Source: DAOTUL01 sp034437435 | GTDB lineage: Bacteria > Chloroflexota > Anaerolineae > Aggregatilineales > Phototrophicaceae | Direction of reading: 5' to 3' | Length of the DNA: 18,228 bases | NCBI GenBank assembly: GCA_964417785.1 | Contig: CAYQJO010000070.1 | Coordinates: 1 to 18,228 of the forward strand | In this document: positions 1 through 6,950 of the stretch, piece after piece | Numbering within the stretch: the first letter of the stretch is position 1 | How the letters are laid out: every line of letters starts with the position of its first letter | Translations under genes and position numbers: made by a program | The notes under the pieces: generated by a model | The model's input: only the letters and a program-made list of their open reading frames with translations | What the model was told of the DNA's origin: nothing | Database searches by the model: none

Positions 1-334
1 GCTTACGCGCATCCGCCCGGCTCAAGCCTTTCAGCGTCCCCAGGTAGACCATCATATCGATGACCTTCACATCGGTATACAGACCGCGCTCCTCCGGCAG
101 ATAGCCGATGCGATCCTTCAGATCGTCCGTCATCGGCTGGCCCAGGACGAAAATCTTGCCCGAATCCGGCTTCAGAATGTCCAAAATCATACGGATGCTG
201 GTCGATTTACCCGCTCCATTCGGCCCCAACATGGCAAAGATTTCACCCGGATGGACCGCAAACGAGAGGTCATCCACCGCTCGAAATGAACCATAGGATT
301 TCGTAATGTGTTCTACCGATACGGTTGTTTGCAT
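1..334 (-). CDS. ABC transporter ATP-binding protein, partial (N-terminal 111 residues)
   Basis: This is the nucleotide-binding subunit of an ABC transporter, entering from the left edge. The visible part starts MQTTVSVEHITKSYG and holds the Walker A loop GPNGAGKS at residues 37-44, followed by GYLPEERGLY at 77-86. That Q-loop variant (E where Q is usual) is common in ABC-2 type exporter ATPases of the NatA/YhaQ kind. The ABC signature, Walker B and any C-terminal DUF4162-like domain lie outside the window, so the substrate cannot be read. The ATG at 334 is supported by GGAAAGG about 7 bases upstream. The gene follows the parvulin gene on the same strand with a gap of about 108 bp, which contains a TATAAT hexamer, so it may have its own promoter. 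A permease gene would be expected beyond the window. Confidence 0.9.
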   Translation of the reverse strand, partial: MQTTVSVEHITKSYGSFRAVDDLSFAVHPGEIFAMLGPNGAGKSTSIRMILDILKPDSGKIFVLGQPMTDDLKDRIGYLPEERGLYTDVKVIDMMVYLGTLKGLSRADARK

Positions 335-388
335 TGGGAAGCCTTTCCATTGTTAACATGATATGGCGTGAAACATCCACACATACCG

Positions 389-394
389 ATTATA
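389..394 (-). promoter_or_regulatory. Possible -10 element for the ABC ATPase gene
   Basis: A perfect TATAAT reads on the minus strand 55 bp upstream of the ABC ATPase start. No good -35 lies 16-18 bp further upstream (TATTAG at 17 bp is poor), so this is only a candidate. The rest of the 335-442 gap shows no convincing terminator. The short AGCCCGGGGCT palindrome at 403-413 has no room for a loop and no T-run. Confidence 0.25.
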
Positions 395-442
395 GGCCGA
401 ACAGCCCCGGGCTAATACCCGAATCTTTGGGGATAAATACGC

Positions 443-2194
443 CTACTCGCCGCCCAACTCCCGCAGTACATCGGGGATTTTGTTCGCCTCACGCTCCGCC
501 AGATACGCCTCTTGCGCCGCCTCAAGCGCCGGTTCCAGCACACTCAACATCTCCGACACATCCGCCAGACCCGGATCATCCGGGATATAATCCCGCCATG
601 CCGCCGTCCGCATCACCCGCCCGGACTCCAACTGTGCATCTTCCCATTCATTGGCATACTGTGACCGCAAACGCTGCGCCCGCACCTCCGGAATCGGCTG
701 CGTGTCCATCTCAAGAATCTCGACGATGAAATAGCCATACTGCGTGGCAAACGGCTCCACCACCTCACCCACTTCACGGTCGAAAACCTGGTCAAACTCC
801 GGAATCACCTGTGCGACATCCGGCTCCGCATAAAACCCCCGCTCCTGTCCGCCTGTAATCACCGCATACGTGTCCCCACCATGCCCGGCAGCACTCGGAT
901 CAACCGACACTTCTCTGGCGAGTGCAGCGAAATCCTCGCCCGCTTCCAGCCGTTCCAGCACCGTTTGCGCCTCGTCTTCTGTCTCCACCAGGATATGCCG
1001 CGCCGTCACCTCAACCGGCTCATCCGACATGCCCGTCACCTCAATCACATGCCATCCGAACTGCGTCTCCACCGGCCCCACAATCTCACCGATCTCGGCG
1101 TTAAAAGCTGCCTCCTCAAACTCCGGCACCATCTGACCACGACCGAAGGGTTGCAACTCACCACCACGCATCCCGCTGCCCGTATCCAATGAATACTCCC
1201 GCGCCAATTGCGCGAAATCTGCACCATCATTCAACAAACGGACCGCCGTCTGCGCGTCCTCTTCATTGTCAAACAGGATATGCCGCGCCTGCAACACCTG
1301 CGGGATGTCCGTCACCTGGAGGATGTGAAAGCCGAAATCAGTCTGCACCGGCCCGACGAACTCCCCGACCTCAGCAGTAAAAGCCGCCTCGGCAAACTCC
1401 GCCACCATCTGATCGCGTGTGAAGGTCCCCAGTTCGCCCGCATTCCCTTCAAGGCCCTGGTCAATCGTGTATTCCGCCATCAGGTCCTCAAAGGCGTCGC
1501 CCTGTTCCAACCGGGCCATGACCTCATTCGCGGTCGCCTCATCCACCACACGGATATGCCGCGTGCGCATCACTACATCATCCGGCACCGTGAATTCTGC
1601 GCCCACATGCGCCAGCACCGGCTGCACCATCGCCTGCCCCAGAACCGCCGCCTGAATAGCGTCTTCACTCATGCCGGTATAGGTCTGCGCCGCTTCGATA
1701 TGGGCCGTCCTGGCCGCCTCGAACCCGTCCGGCACTTCACAATCTTCCACATCCGGCAGCAGCGCAAACCGCGCCCATGCTGTGTCAATCTCGCATTCAG
1801 TTGGCTCAATGTCCCTGGCCTCGGCCTCCTGGCGTACCAACGCCTCGCGGATCATATTTTCATAGACAGCTTCGCCAAATTCAAATCTCGCCGCCAGATT
1901 GTTGACCACACTCTGGACCGACTGCCGGTAGATATTGGTCTCGCCTTCCAGGACCAGGATGTCTTCGCCCTGGTCATCCACTAGATCAAGCACACGCTCG
2001 TACAGGCGAAAACGCTCATAGCGCACTCGCTGGGCAAAATCCGCCAGTGTGATGTCCACATCGCCCACCTGCGCCACAACCTGCGTCAAATCCACATCTT
2101 CGGGTACGGGCGGAATTTCGTAGCTTGTTTCCTGCGCCAATACAAGCGGAGACAGGGACCACAACATCAAAACGATAACAACCAGTCGTCGCAA
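443..2194 (-). CDS. Secreted peptidyl-prolyl isomerase with three tandem parvulin domains
   Basis: A PpiC/PrsA/SurA-type foldase expected to act outside the membrane on exported proteins. Residues 1-20 form a signal peptide ending VLA before QETSYE; there is no lipobox, so release by signal peptidase I is likely. Residues 35-200 resemble a SurA-N-like chaperone region and carry two cysteines (C134, C152). Three rotamase domains follow at about 209-295, 302-386 and 397-494, each opening with RHI (H213, H305, H400). The first two also have the second active-site histidine (FGFH290, FGWH382). The third has GYF at that place, so F489 replaces His. A charged helical tail of about 85 residues ends the protein. 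The start is TTG, chosen because GGAGG sits 7 bases upstream. At 583 aa it is roughly twice the length of single-domain PrsA. The gene is divergent from the response regulator. Confidence 0.9.
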   Translation of the reverse strand: MRRLVVIVLMLWSLSPLVLAQETSYEIPPVPEDVDLTQVVAQVGDVDITLADFAQRVRYERFRLYERVLDLVDDQGEDILVLEGETNIYRQSVQSVVNNLAARFEFGEAVYENMIREALVRQEAEARDIEPTECEIDTAWARFALLPDVEDCEVPDGFEAARTAHIEAAQTYTGMSEDAIQAAVLGQAMVQPVLAHVGAEFTVPDDVVMRTRHIRVVDEATANEVMARLEQGDAFEDLMAEYTIDQGLEGNAGELGTFTRDQMVAEFAEAAFTAEVGEFVGPVQTDFGFHILQVTDIPQVLQARHILFDNEEDAQTAVRLLNDGADFAQLAREYSLDTGSGMRGGELQPFGRGQMVPEFEEAAFNAEIGEIVGPVETQFGWHVIEVTGMSDEPVEVTARHILVETEDEAQTVLERLEAGEDFAALAREVSVDPSAAGHGGDTYAVITGGQERGFYAEPDVAQVIPEFDQVFDREVGEVVEPFATQYGYFIVEILEMDTQPIPEVRAQRLRSQYANEWEDAQLESGRVMRTAAWRDYIPDDPGLADVSEMLSVLEPALEAAQEAYLAEREANKIPDVLRELGGE

Positions 2195-2201
2195 GGTTCA
2201 A

Positions 2202-2206
2202 CCTCC
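2202..2206 (-). promoter_or_regulatory. Shine-Dalgarno site that fixes the TTG start of the parvulin gene
   Basis: GGAGG on the minus strand, 7 bases before the TTG at 2194. It is a near-ideal site and the codons after the TTG give a clean signal peptide (MRRLVVIVLM), so the non-ATG start is well supported. Confidence 0.7.
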
Positions 2207-2293
2207 ATCAATTTCACGAACTTGGGTAAGGATAACGCAACCGCTGACTCTGATACAGTCCCGATTCTCGATCCAAAACATTGTGATAAAATG

Positions 2294-2321
2294 TATACAC
2301 GAAATTGCCTATCCGTGTATA
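2294..2321. promoter_or_regulatory. Perfect inverted repeat in the divergent intergenic region (operator candidate)
   Basis: TATACACG (2294-2301) and CGTGTATA (2314-2321) are exact reverse complements separated by 12 bases. Their centres are 20 bp apart, close to two helical turns, as expected for a dimeric regulator binding one DNA face. The right arm overlaps the TATAAT at 2318-2323, so a bound protein would block the response-regulator promoter. It could also act on the divergent parvulin gene. Repeat and spacing are seen directly; the operator role is inference. Confidence 0.4.
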
Positions 2322-2323
2322 AT
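2318..2323 (+). promoter_or_regulatory. -10 element (TATAAT) of the response regulator gene
   Basis: A perfect TATAAT 43 bp upstream of the ATG at 2366. The hexamer 17 bp upstream (ATACAC) is a poor -35 and lies inside the left arm of the inverted repeat, which suggests a promoter that depends on, or is controlled by, a bound factor. Confidence 0.45.
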
Positions 2324-2365
2324 AGATTAAGATTGTCACCACGCCTTATCCGGAGGTTTTTGTTG

Positions 2366-2737
2366 ATGAAGAAACACATTCTCGTGGTTGATGACGAGAT
2401 CGGCGCGCTAACCTTGATCGGCATTATGCTAGAGCGCGGCGGATTCAGTGTCCTGAAAGCCAGGGATGCTACCTCCGCTTTAGCCGTGCTTGACCAGAAT
2501 ACACCCGATATGATTATTCTCGACGTGATGATGCCTGGAATGGACGGTATCGAATTATGCCAGGTCATTCGCCAACGAGACGATACCAACGTCACACCCG
2601 TACTTATTCTCTCTGCACGCGGCGATGCCGAAAGCGTGATGCGTGGCATGGAAGCCGGTGCCAACGATTATTTGCCGAAACCCATTCTTCACCATGACCT
2701 GGTGGCAAAAGTCCGTGCCATGATTGACGAAGCCTGA
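2366..2737 (+). CDS. Stand-alone response regulator (receiver domain only)
   Basis: A single CheY-like receiver domain of 123 aa with no output domain. The acidic pair D9-D10 follows the first strand (ILVVDD), the phosphoacceptor is D53 in ILDVMMPGMDG, the switch Ser is S83 (ILSAR) and the conserved Lys is K105 in DYLPKP. All residues needed for phosphorylation are therefore present. Such proteins act as phosphorelay intermediates or bind a target protein directly. No histidine kinase is in the window, so the partner is unknown. Start chosen at ATG 2366, with GGAGG at 2352-2356; a TTG one codon upstream (2363) is an equally spaced alternative. The frame stays open upstream to 2222, but that part has no family similarity and spans the promoter. 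The gene ends 6 bp from the convergent transglycosylase stop, with no visible terminator between. Confidence 0.9.
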   Translation: MKKHILVVDDEIGALTLIGIMLERGGFSVLKARDATSALAVLDQNTPDMIILDVMMPGMDGIELCQVIRQRDDTNVTPVLILSARGDAESVMRGMEAGANDYLPKPILHHDLVAKVRAMIDEA

Positions 2738-2743
2738 TTCAAT

Positions 2744-5158
2744 TCATTGTGCGCCATACAACGCACGGTAAATGTTGTAATTTCGGTACGCAATCTGAAT
2801 GTACCGCTGCACACTTTCGATGGTAATGGTGGACATAAATGCGTCCGGGTTATCGCCAGATAACTCAAGCCAATTGATTGCCCGTCCAGGCCCCCCATTA
2901 TATGCGGCCAGTGCCGGGTATGTTTTGTCGTCGAATAACGCCAGTTGTTCCGAAAGATAATAAGCACCAAATTCGATACCTGCATATGGTCGGAACAAGT
3001 CACGGTGTTGATAATCCGGCCAATTCAACTGATCAGCGATATACTGGCCGGTACTCGGAATGACCTGTGTCAATCCCTTCTCACCGGCTGCGGCTGTTGC
3101 ATAGGTATCAAACAGACTTTCCAGACGGATAAGCGAGAGTAGCAGCAGTGGATCAATCCCGTATTGGTTGCAGATACGTAGAATTTCATCGCGATAGTAG
3201 ACCGGATAGCGCATTTGCGCGATATAGCGCGGTGCGTCCAGGTCGGAAATGCCAGACGCTTCAATGACGTTGGCCGCGCCCTGCTGCGACGGGTAATACG
3301 ATCCCAACACCCGGAAAAACACCCCAAGCTGGTACGAGGCCAATCCGTCCTGGCTGTAATCGCGCAGCACGTCCACGAATTCGTCTTCCGCTGCGTCAAT
3401 TGCACCCACCGCCCACAACTCGCGCCCCCGCTGCAAGCGCGGATCAACCTCTAATGTCGGCGAGAGCGGCCATAACGGCCCCTCCTGTTGAATACCAAAT
3501 GTCGTGCGCAGCCAATCTTCTGCCGCCGGGACATCGACAGCATCATCAGACTGCCACACGTACTGCGCTGGCGGTGTGAATGGTTCGATCCCGGCCAGGA
3601 TGTCGGATGCTCTGGCGCTGTAATACGTGTCGGGCGCTGCGGCGACAACCTGACTGAATGCCTGATTAGCCCCTGCCTGATCGCCCCGTTCCAACGCCAA
3701 CCGGCCAACCTGAAGATACGCTGACGCCTGATCCGCACCGGATGTCATCGCCGCCACCCGGTTGTAAAGCGACTCGGCGGTTGCCGTATCACTGGCAGAA
3801 AGCGCCTGCGCCGCCGCGATGAATAATCCGCTCTCAGCATCCTCCGTGCTGGGATACGAATCGGCCAGCCGCAGGAACACCTGCTGCGATTCCGCCAGAT
3901 CGCCGTTAGTGCCATAAAGATAACCAGCCCGCCACAATGCCTGGGCTGCCGGTTCTCCCAGATAACCGTAATTATCGGCGATGCTCAAATAGCGCTGGAT
4001 AGCCGTCTCGTTGTCACCGGCCAGAAATGCCGTGCGGCCACGCTCCAACAACGCCTCACCAAAAAGCGGATCGGTCGAGTGCTGGTCCACGATGGTTTGA
4101 AAGGCCACCAACGCCGCCTGGGAATTCCCCAGCGCCCGGTAGGATCGCCCCAGGTAAAGATGCAGTTCCGCCGGAATCTCACCCACATTGACTTCGCTGC
4201 TGTAGCGGTTGAAGGTTTCAATCGCGCCCTCGTAATCCTCATTGAAGTAAGCCACCTGCCCCTGTGTATAGCTATCCAGACTGCGCCCATTGTCCAGCAG
4301 CACCCGCATGGCTTCATAAGCCTGGGGCTGCGCGGGGTAGTTCTCGAAAATGCGCTGCATCCGCGCCAGAGCGGCCTCGTTGTCACCAGCACTTAGAACT
4401 GCTTCCGCCGCCACAAACTCAATTTCCGCCCGGTACGGGGTGTTTTCGGCAACATCCAGGATCGCATCATACTGGACAATGGCCTGATTTATCTGACCGT
4501 TGAGCGAGTGCAGACGCGCCACTTTTTCGCGCAGCGCCAGCAGTGTAGCCAGGGTCCGGTTGGCATCGGTCGCCTGATTATAACTTTCCAGCGCCGCCGG
4601 ATACTGGTTCAGGGCAAGCTGCGCATCGCCGATCCGCTCATAGGTATAGCTGTCAATGAGGCCGGGCCGTAACACGAGATATTGTTGAAAGTCATCAATT
4701 GCCGCCTGCCACTGCGACAGTCCCAGATAGGCATCGCCACGCAGAAAATAGGCATGTGGTATACGGGCATCCTGCGGAAACGCCGTTATCAGCGCGGTCA
4801 TGGCATCCACCGCATCCTGGAACAGGCCCTCACGCAGCGCAGCCTGTCCCATACCATAGGCAGCCTCTGCCCGGATGTCTGTCGGGGCGTCCTCACGCAT
4901 CAGTAACGCCTGGTAGGCGAAGACGGCTCGCTCGTAATAGCCGTCGAGCAAATCGCGATCCGCGATTTGCAGCGCAATTTCTGGTGGAATATCGGGTGTG
5001 GGTGATGGCGGAATCGGGGTAGGTGCGTTGGTATCAACCGGCGCGGTCGGTTCCTGACCAGGAACCACAACAACAGTGACGTCACCGGACTGATCCGGTC
5101 CACACGCCACCAATAGGGACAACAAAACCATGAGGGAAAGAAGATAGGCTGTTTTCAT
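2744..5158 (-). CDS. TPR-repeat lytic murein transglycosylase lipoprotein (Slt70-like)
   Basis: This enzyme cleaves the MurNAc-GlcNAc bond of peptidoglycan with 1,6-anhydro ring formation, acting on the outer face of the membrane. From the ATG at 5158 it has 804 residues: a lipoprotein signal with lipobox LVAC (C19), a Pro/Thr-rich low-complexity stretch, a long superhelix of TPR-type repeats to about residue 640, then a C-terminal SLT domain. The domain shows the catalytic Glu E680 in LIRLESLFD, GLTQVIPSTG and AAYNGGPGR, matching the family ES, GLMQ and AYNAG motifs. The frame opens 12 codons further up at a TTG (5194), but starting there puts charged residues before the signal core and neither site has a strong Shine-Dalgarno, so 5158 is preferred on signal-peptide grounds. 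It is the last gene of the minus-strand block, 42 bp after the small unknown gene. Confidence 0.9.
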   Translation of the reverse strand: MKTAYLLSLMVLLSLLVACGPDQSGDVTVVVVPGQEPTAPVDTNAPTPIPPSPTPDIPPEIALQIADRDLLDGYYERAVFAYQALLMREDAPTDIRAEAAYGMGQAALREGLFQDAVDAMTALITAFPQDARIPHAYFLRGDAYLGLSQWQAAIDDFQQYLVLRPGLIDSYTYERIGDAQLALNQYPAALESYNQATDANRTLATLLALREKVARLHSLNGQINQAIVQYDAILDVAENTPYRAEIEFVAAEAVLSAGDNEAALARMQRIFENYPAQPQAYEAMRVLLDNGRSLDSYTQGQVAYFNEDYEGAIETFNRYSSEVNVGEIPAELHLYLGRSYRALGNSQAALVAFQTIVDQHSTDPLFGEALLERGRTAFLAGDNETAIQRYLSIADNYGYLGEPAAQALWRAGYLYGTNGDLAESQQVFLRLADSYPSTEDAESGLFIAAAQALSASDTATAESLYNRVAAMTSGADQASAYLQVGRLALERGDQAGANQAFSQVVAAAPDTYYSARASDILAGIEPFTPPAQYVWQSDDAVDVPAAEDWLRTTFGIQQEGPLWPLSPTLEVDPRLQRGRELWAVGAIDAAEDEFVDVLRDYSQDGLASYQLGVFFRVLGSYYPSQQGAANVIEASGISDLDAPRYIAQMRYPVYYRDEILRICNQYGIDPLLLLSLIRLESLFDTYATAAAGEKGLTQVIPSTGQYIADQLNWPDYQHRDLFRPYAGIEFGAYYLSEQLALFDDKTYPALAAYNGGPGRAINWLELSGDNPDAFMSTITIESVQRYIQIAYRNYNIYRALYGAQ

Positions 5159-5200
5159 ACGCCGATTATCTATAACCGGCATGAGGGCTGTCAATAGACG

Positions 5201-5605
5201 TTAACCCGACGCTGGCGGCTCCAGGTCGCCCGCCATCCAGGGGATACCATACCCCACCACCAGATGGCCGGCCTCGGCCAGCGCGTGGCCGAGTTCCTCC
5301 ATCGTATGATACGTCCACCAATGATTGGCCGACGGCAGAATGGTGACGCCGAAATCCTCCACCACCAACGCACTCAGATCGCGCTGAACCTCACCACGCC
5401 GGAGCGTCACCCGGAAGCGTGACGGTGTGCCGGACGCCCATTCACTGTCACTGTAGCTCAACATCTGGTAGGTGATGGCGCAGTCGCCTTTGATAAAACG
5501 AAACTGACCGGCAGCCCACTGCACCGGGCGCTCTTCCAGATGATAGCCAGCGGCAGCGTATGCCTGCCCGACGACTGTCAGCAGAACAGGTTGAAAGTCG
5601 ATCAT
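5201..5605 (-). CDS. Small conserved-looking protein of unknown function (134 aa)
   Basis: I do not recognise a family. The ATG at 5605 overlaps the stop of the acetyltransferase gene as ATGA, the usual sign of translational coupling. This decides the start over a longer frame reaching 5680, whose extra residues lie inside the upstream gene. The protein begins MIDFQPVLLTVVGQAY, has no signal peptide or membrane segment, and alternates short hydrophobic strands with charged turns. It is rich in Trp/Tyr (for example HWWTYHTMEELG), suggesting a small cytosolic alpha/beta fold. Tight coupling to the acetyltransferase suggests a linked role, but no activity can be assigned. Confidence 0.7.
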   Translation of the reverse strand: MIDFQPVLLTVVGQAYAAAGYHLEERPVQWAAGQFRFIKGDCAITYQMLSYSDSEWASGTPSRFRVTLRRGEVQRDLSALVVEDFGVTILPSANHWWTYHTMEELGHALAEAGHLVVGYGIPWMAGDLEPPASG

Positions 5606-6924
5606 GACAGCGGCAGAATGGCGTTCCAGCGCTTCGGAAACAGGATGTCGATCAAGACCTGGGCATCCCGATTGGCCCACACATCAGGGTATATCGCCCG
5701 TAGATCAAGAACGGTATGCTGGCCGAAAAGCACATGCAAGAAGGTGTGATCGGGGAAACCAGCATCGACCTCATCACCGGGAATCGCCTCGACCCCGACG
5801 ATACGTCCATCCTCAAACTGAATCGCCACCGCCTCACGCGCATAAAAGCCAATCCTGAGCGTACCGGTGTGGCGGTTGGCCCCGGAACCGGCCAACCGGC
5901 GTTCCAGCACCGGCGCGATGACCTTGAGAAACGCCACCTTATCCGGTACTCGCAGATACCATGCGTAAGCATGTGGCATCATCACCGACGGAAACGACTT
6001 GCGCACCAGTGTATCGACTGTCTCGTGACTGGTTGACTCAATACGAATATGCTGCGGTGCATCATCGCGATCAGCGTAAAAGGCCGCGATCTGGTCCTTG
6101 ATGGCCCGGAACACATCATCAAAGGTGTCGAGATAGGAGGCTTGATCGCCAACCACATACGTGTCGATCTGGCACCCTGGACGGTCAGCCGACATACGCA
6201 GCGCGACATAACCCACATCCTGCCCCTGCCGGTCGATAATGATCTGTATCGTCATAGCGGCGTCAGGATGGCGTCCGGCAATCTCGTAGCGCCATTGAGC
6301 TTCATCGCGCACCACCGTCAGCAAAGCGGACTGGCTGAAGTACCGATCCCATGTCACCAATTTTACCGCATCGTCAACGGTCGCCGCACGCAGCGTATAT
6401 TTGGGTGCTTCATCGTCTTTGAGTGCTGGTATTGCCGATAACGCCAGCGCCGCTCGCGTCCCCAGATCGACCGTCAGTGCATAACCAAACTGCCGGTAAA
6501 AATACGGTATGCCGGTGATGGCCTGGACTGGATGCCCCAGTGCCGTACTGCGCTGGTGCAGGGCGTTCATCATCTGCCGGACCAAACCGCGCCGCCGATA
6601 ATCCTTGTTTGTCGCCACCAACTCAACCCGACCAACGCCGAATTCGACCTCATCATAACGCCATGTCTGCGGGATGAGCAGCAGCGCCGAGACAATTTTG
6701 TCGTCTGCCGCCGGATCGACCACCACCCACACATCGTCCAACGTGGTCGTCGGATGCTGGCCGGAGATCAGGTTGCTGGCCCAGTGATATAGATCGGTCT
6801 CTTCATCTGGCGACCGGTCCTCCTGGAAAACACTCATGTAAAAACGGGCGAGATTCTCCCGGTCGGACGTATGGCCTTCGCTCAAGGTCCGCATGACCAG
6901 CCCACCATCAAGCTGCTGCTGCAT
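5602..6924 (-). CDS. GNAT-family N-acetyltransferase with SCP2-like C-terminus (Eis-like)
   Basis: An acetyl-CoA dependent N-acetyltransferase of the Eis-like architecture: two GNAT folds followed by an SCP2-like domain. In the 440-residue form the first GNAT fold covers about 11-150, with the acetyl-CoA pyrophosphate loop at RRRGLV (110-115) and the family hallmark FYRQFGY (142-148). A second, degenerate GNAT fold spans about 175-325. The SCP2-like part runs from about 328 and ends LFPKRWNAILPL, a typical close for this family. Eis-type enzymes acetylate amines, including aminoglycosides in mycobacteria, but the natural substrate here cannot be inferred. Start chosen at ATG 6924, behind GAAGGTGA and 26 bp after the phosphatase stop. 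The GTG at 6966 would overlap the upstream gene. Confidence 0.85.
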   Translation of the reverse strand: MQQQLDGGLVMRTLSEGHTSDRENLARFYMSVFQEDRSPDEETDLYHWASNLISGQHPTTTLDDVWVVVDPAADDKIVSALLLIPQTWRYDEVEFGVGRVELVATNKDYRRRGLVRQMMNALHQRSTALGHPVQAITGIPYFYRQFGYALTVDLGTRAALALSAIPALKDDEAPKYTLRAATVDDAVKLVTWDRYFSQSALLTVVRDEAQWRYEIAGRHPDAAMTIQIIIDRQGQDVGYVALRMSADRPGCQIDTYVVGDQASYLDTFDDVFRAIKDQIAAFYADRDDAPQHIRIESTSHETVDTLVRKSFPSVMMPHAYAWYLRVPDKVAFLKVIAPVLERRLAGSGANRHTGTLRIGFYAREAVAIQFEDGRIVGVEAIPGDEVDAGFPDHTFLHVLFGQHTVLDLRAIYPDVWANRDAQVLIDILFPKRWNAILPLS

Positions 6925-6950
6925 CTTTGGTTCACCTTCGTTTCTGGACG

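Noticed and set aside
403..413. AGCCC/GGGCT palindrome after the parvulin gene as a terminator.
   Set aside because: There is no loop of at least three bases and no following T-run on either strand.
325..729. Plus-strand frame at the left end with a Pro-rich translation.
   Set aside because: It overlaps the parvulin gene antisense, and its composition reflects the reverse of Gly/Glu-rich coding sequence.
1208..1984. A 258-codon plus-strand frame inside the parvulin gene.
   Set aside because: Shadow of the real gene: Arg/His-rich translation, no Shine-Dalgarno, and the minus-strand protein is convincing over the whole stretch.
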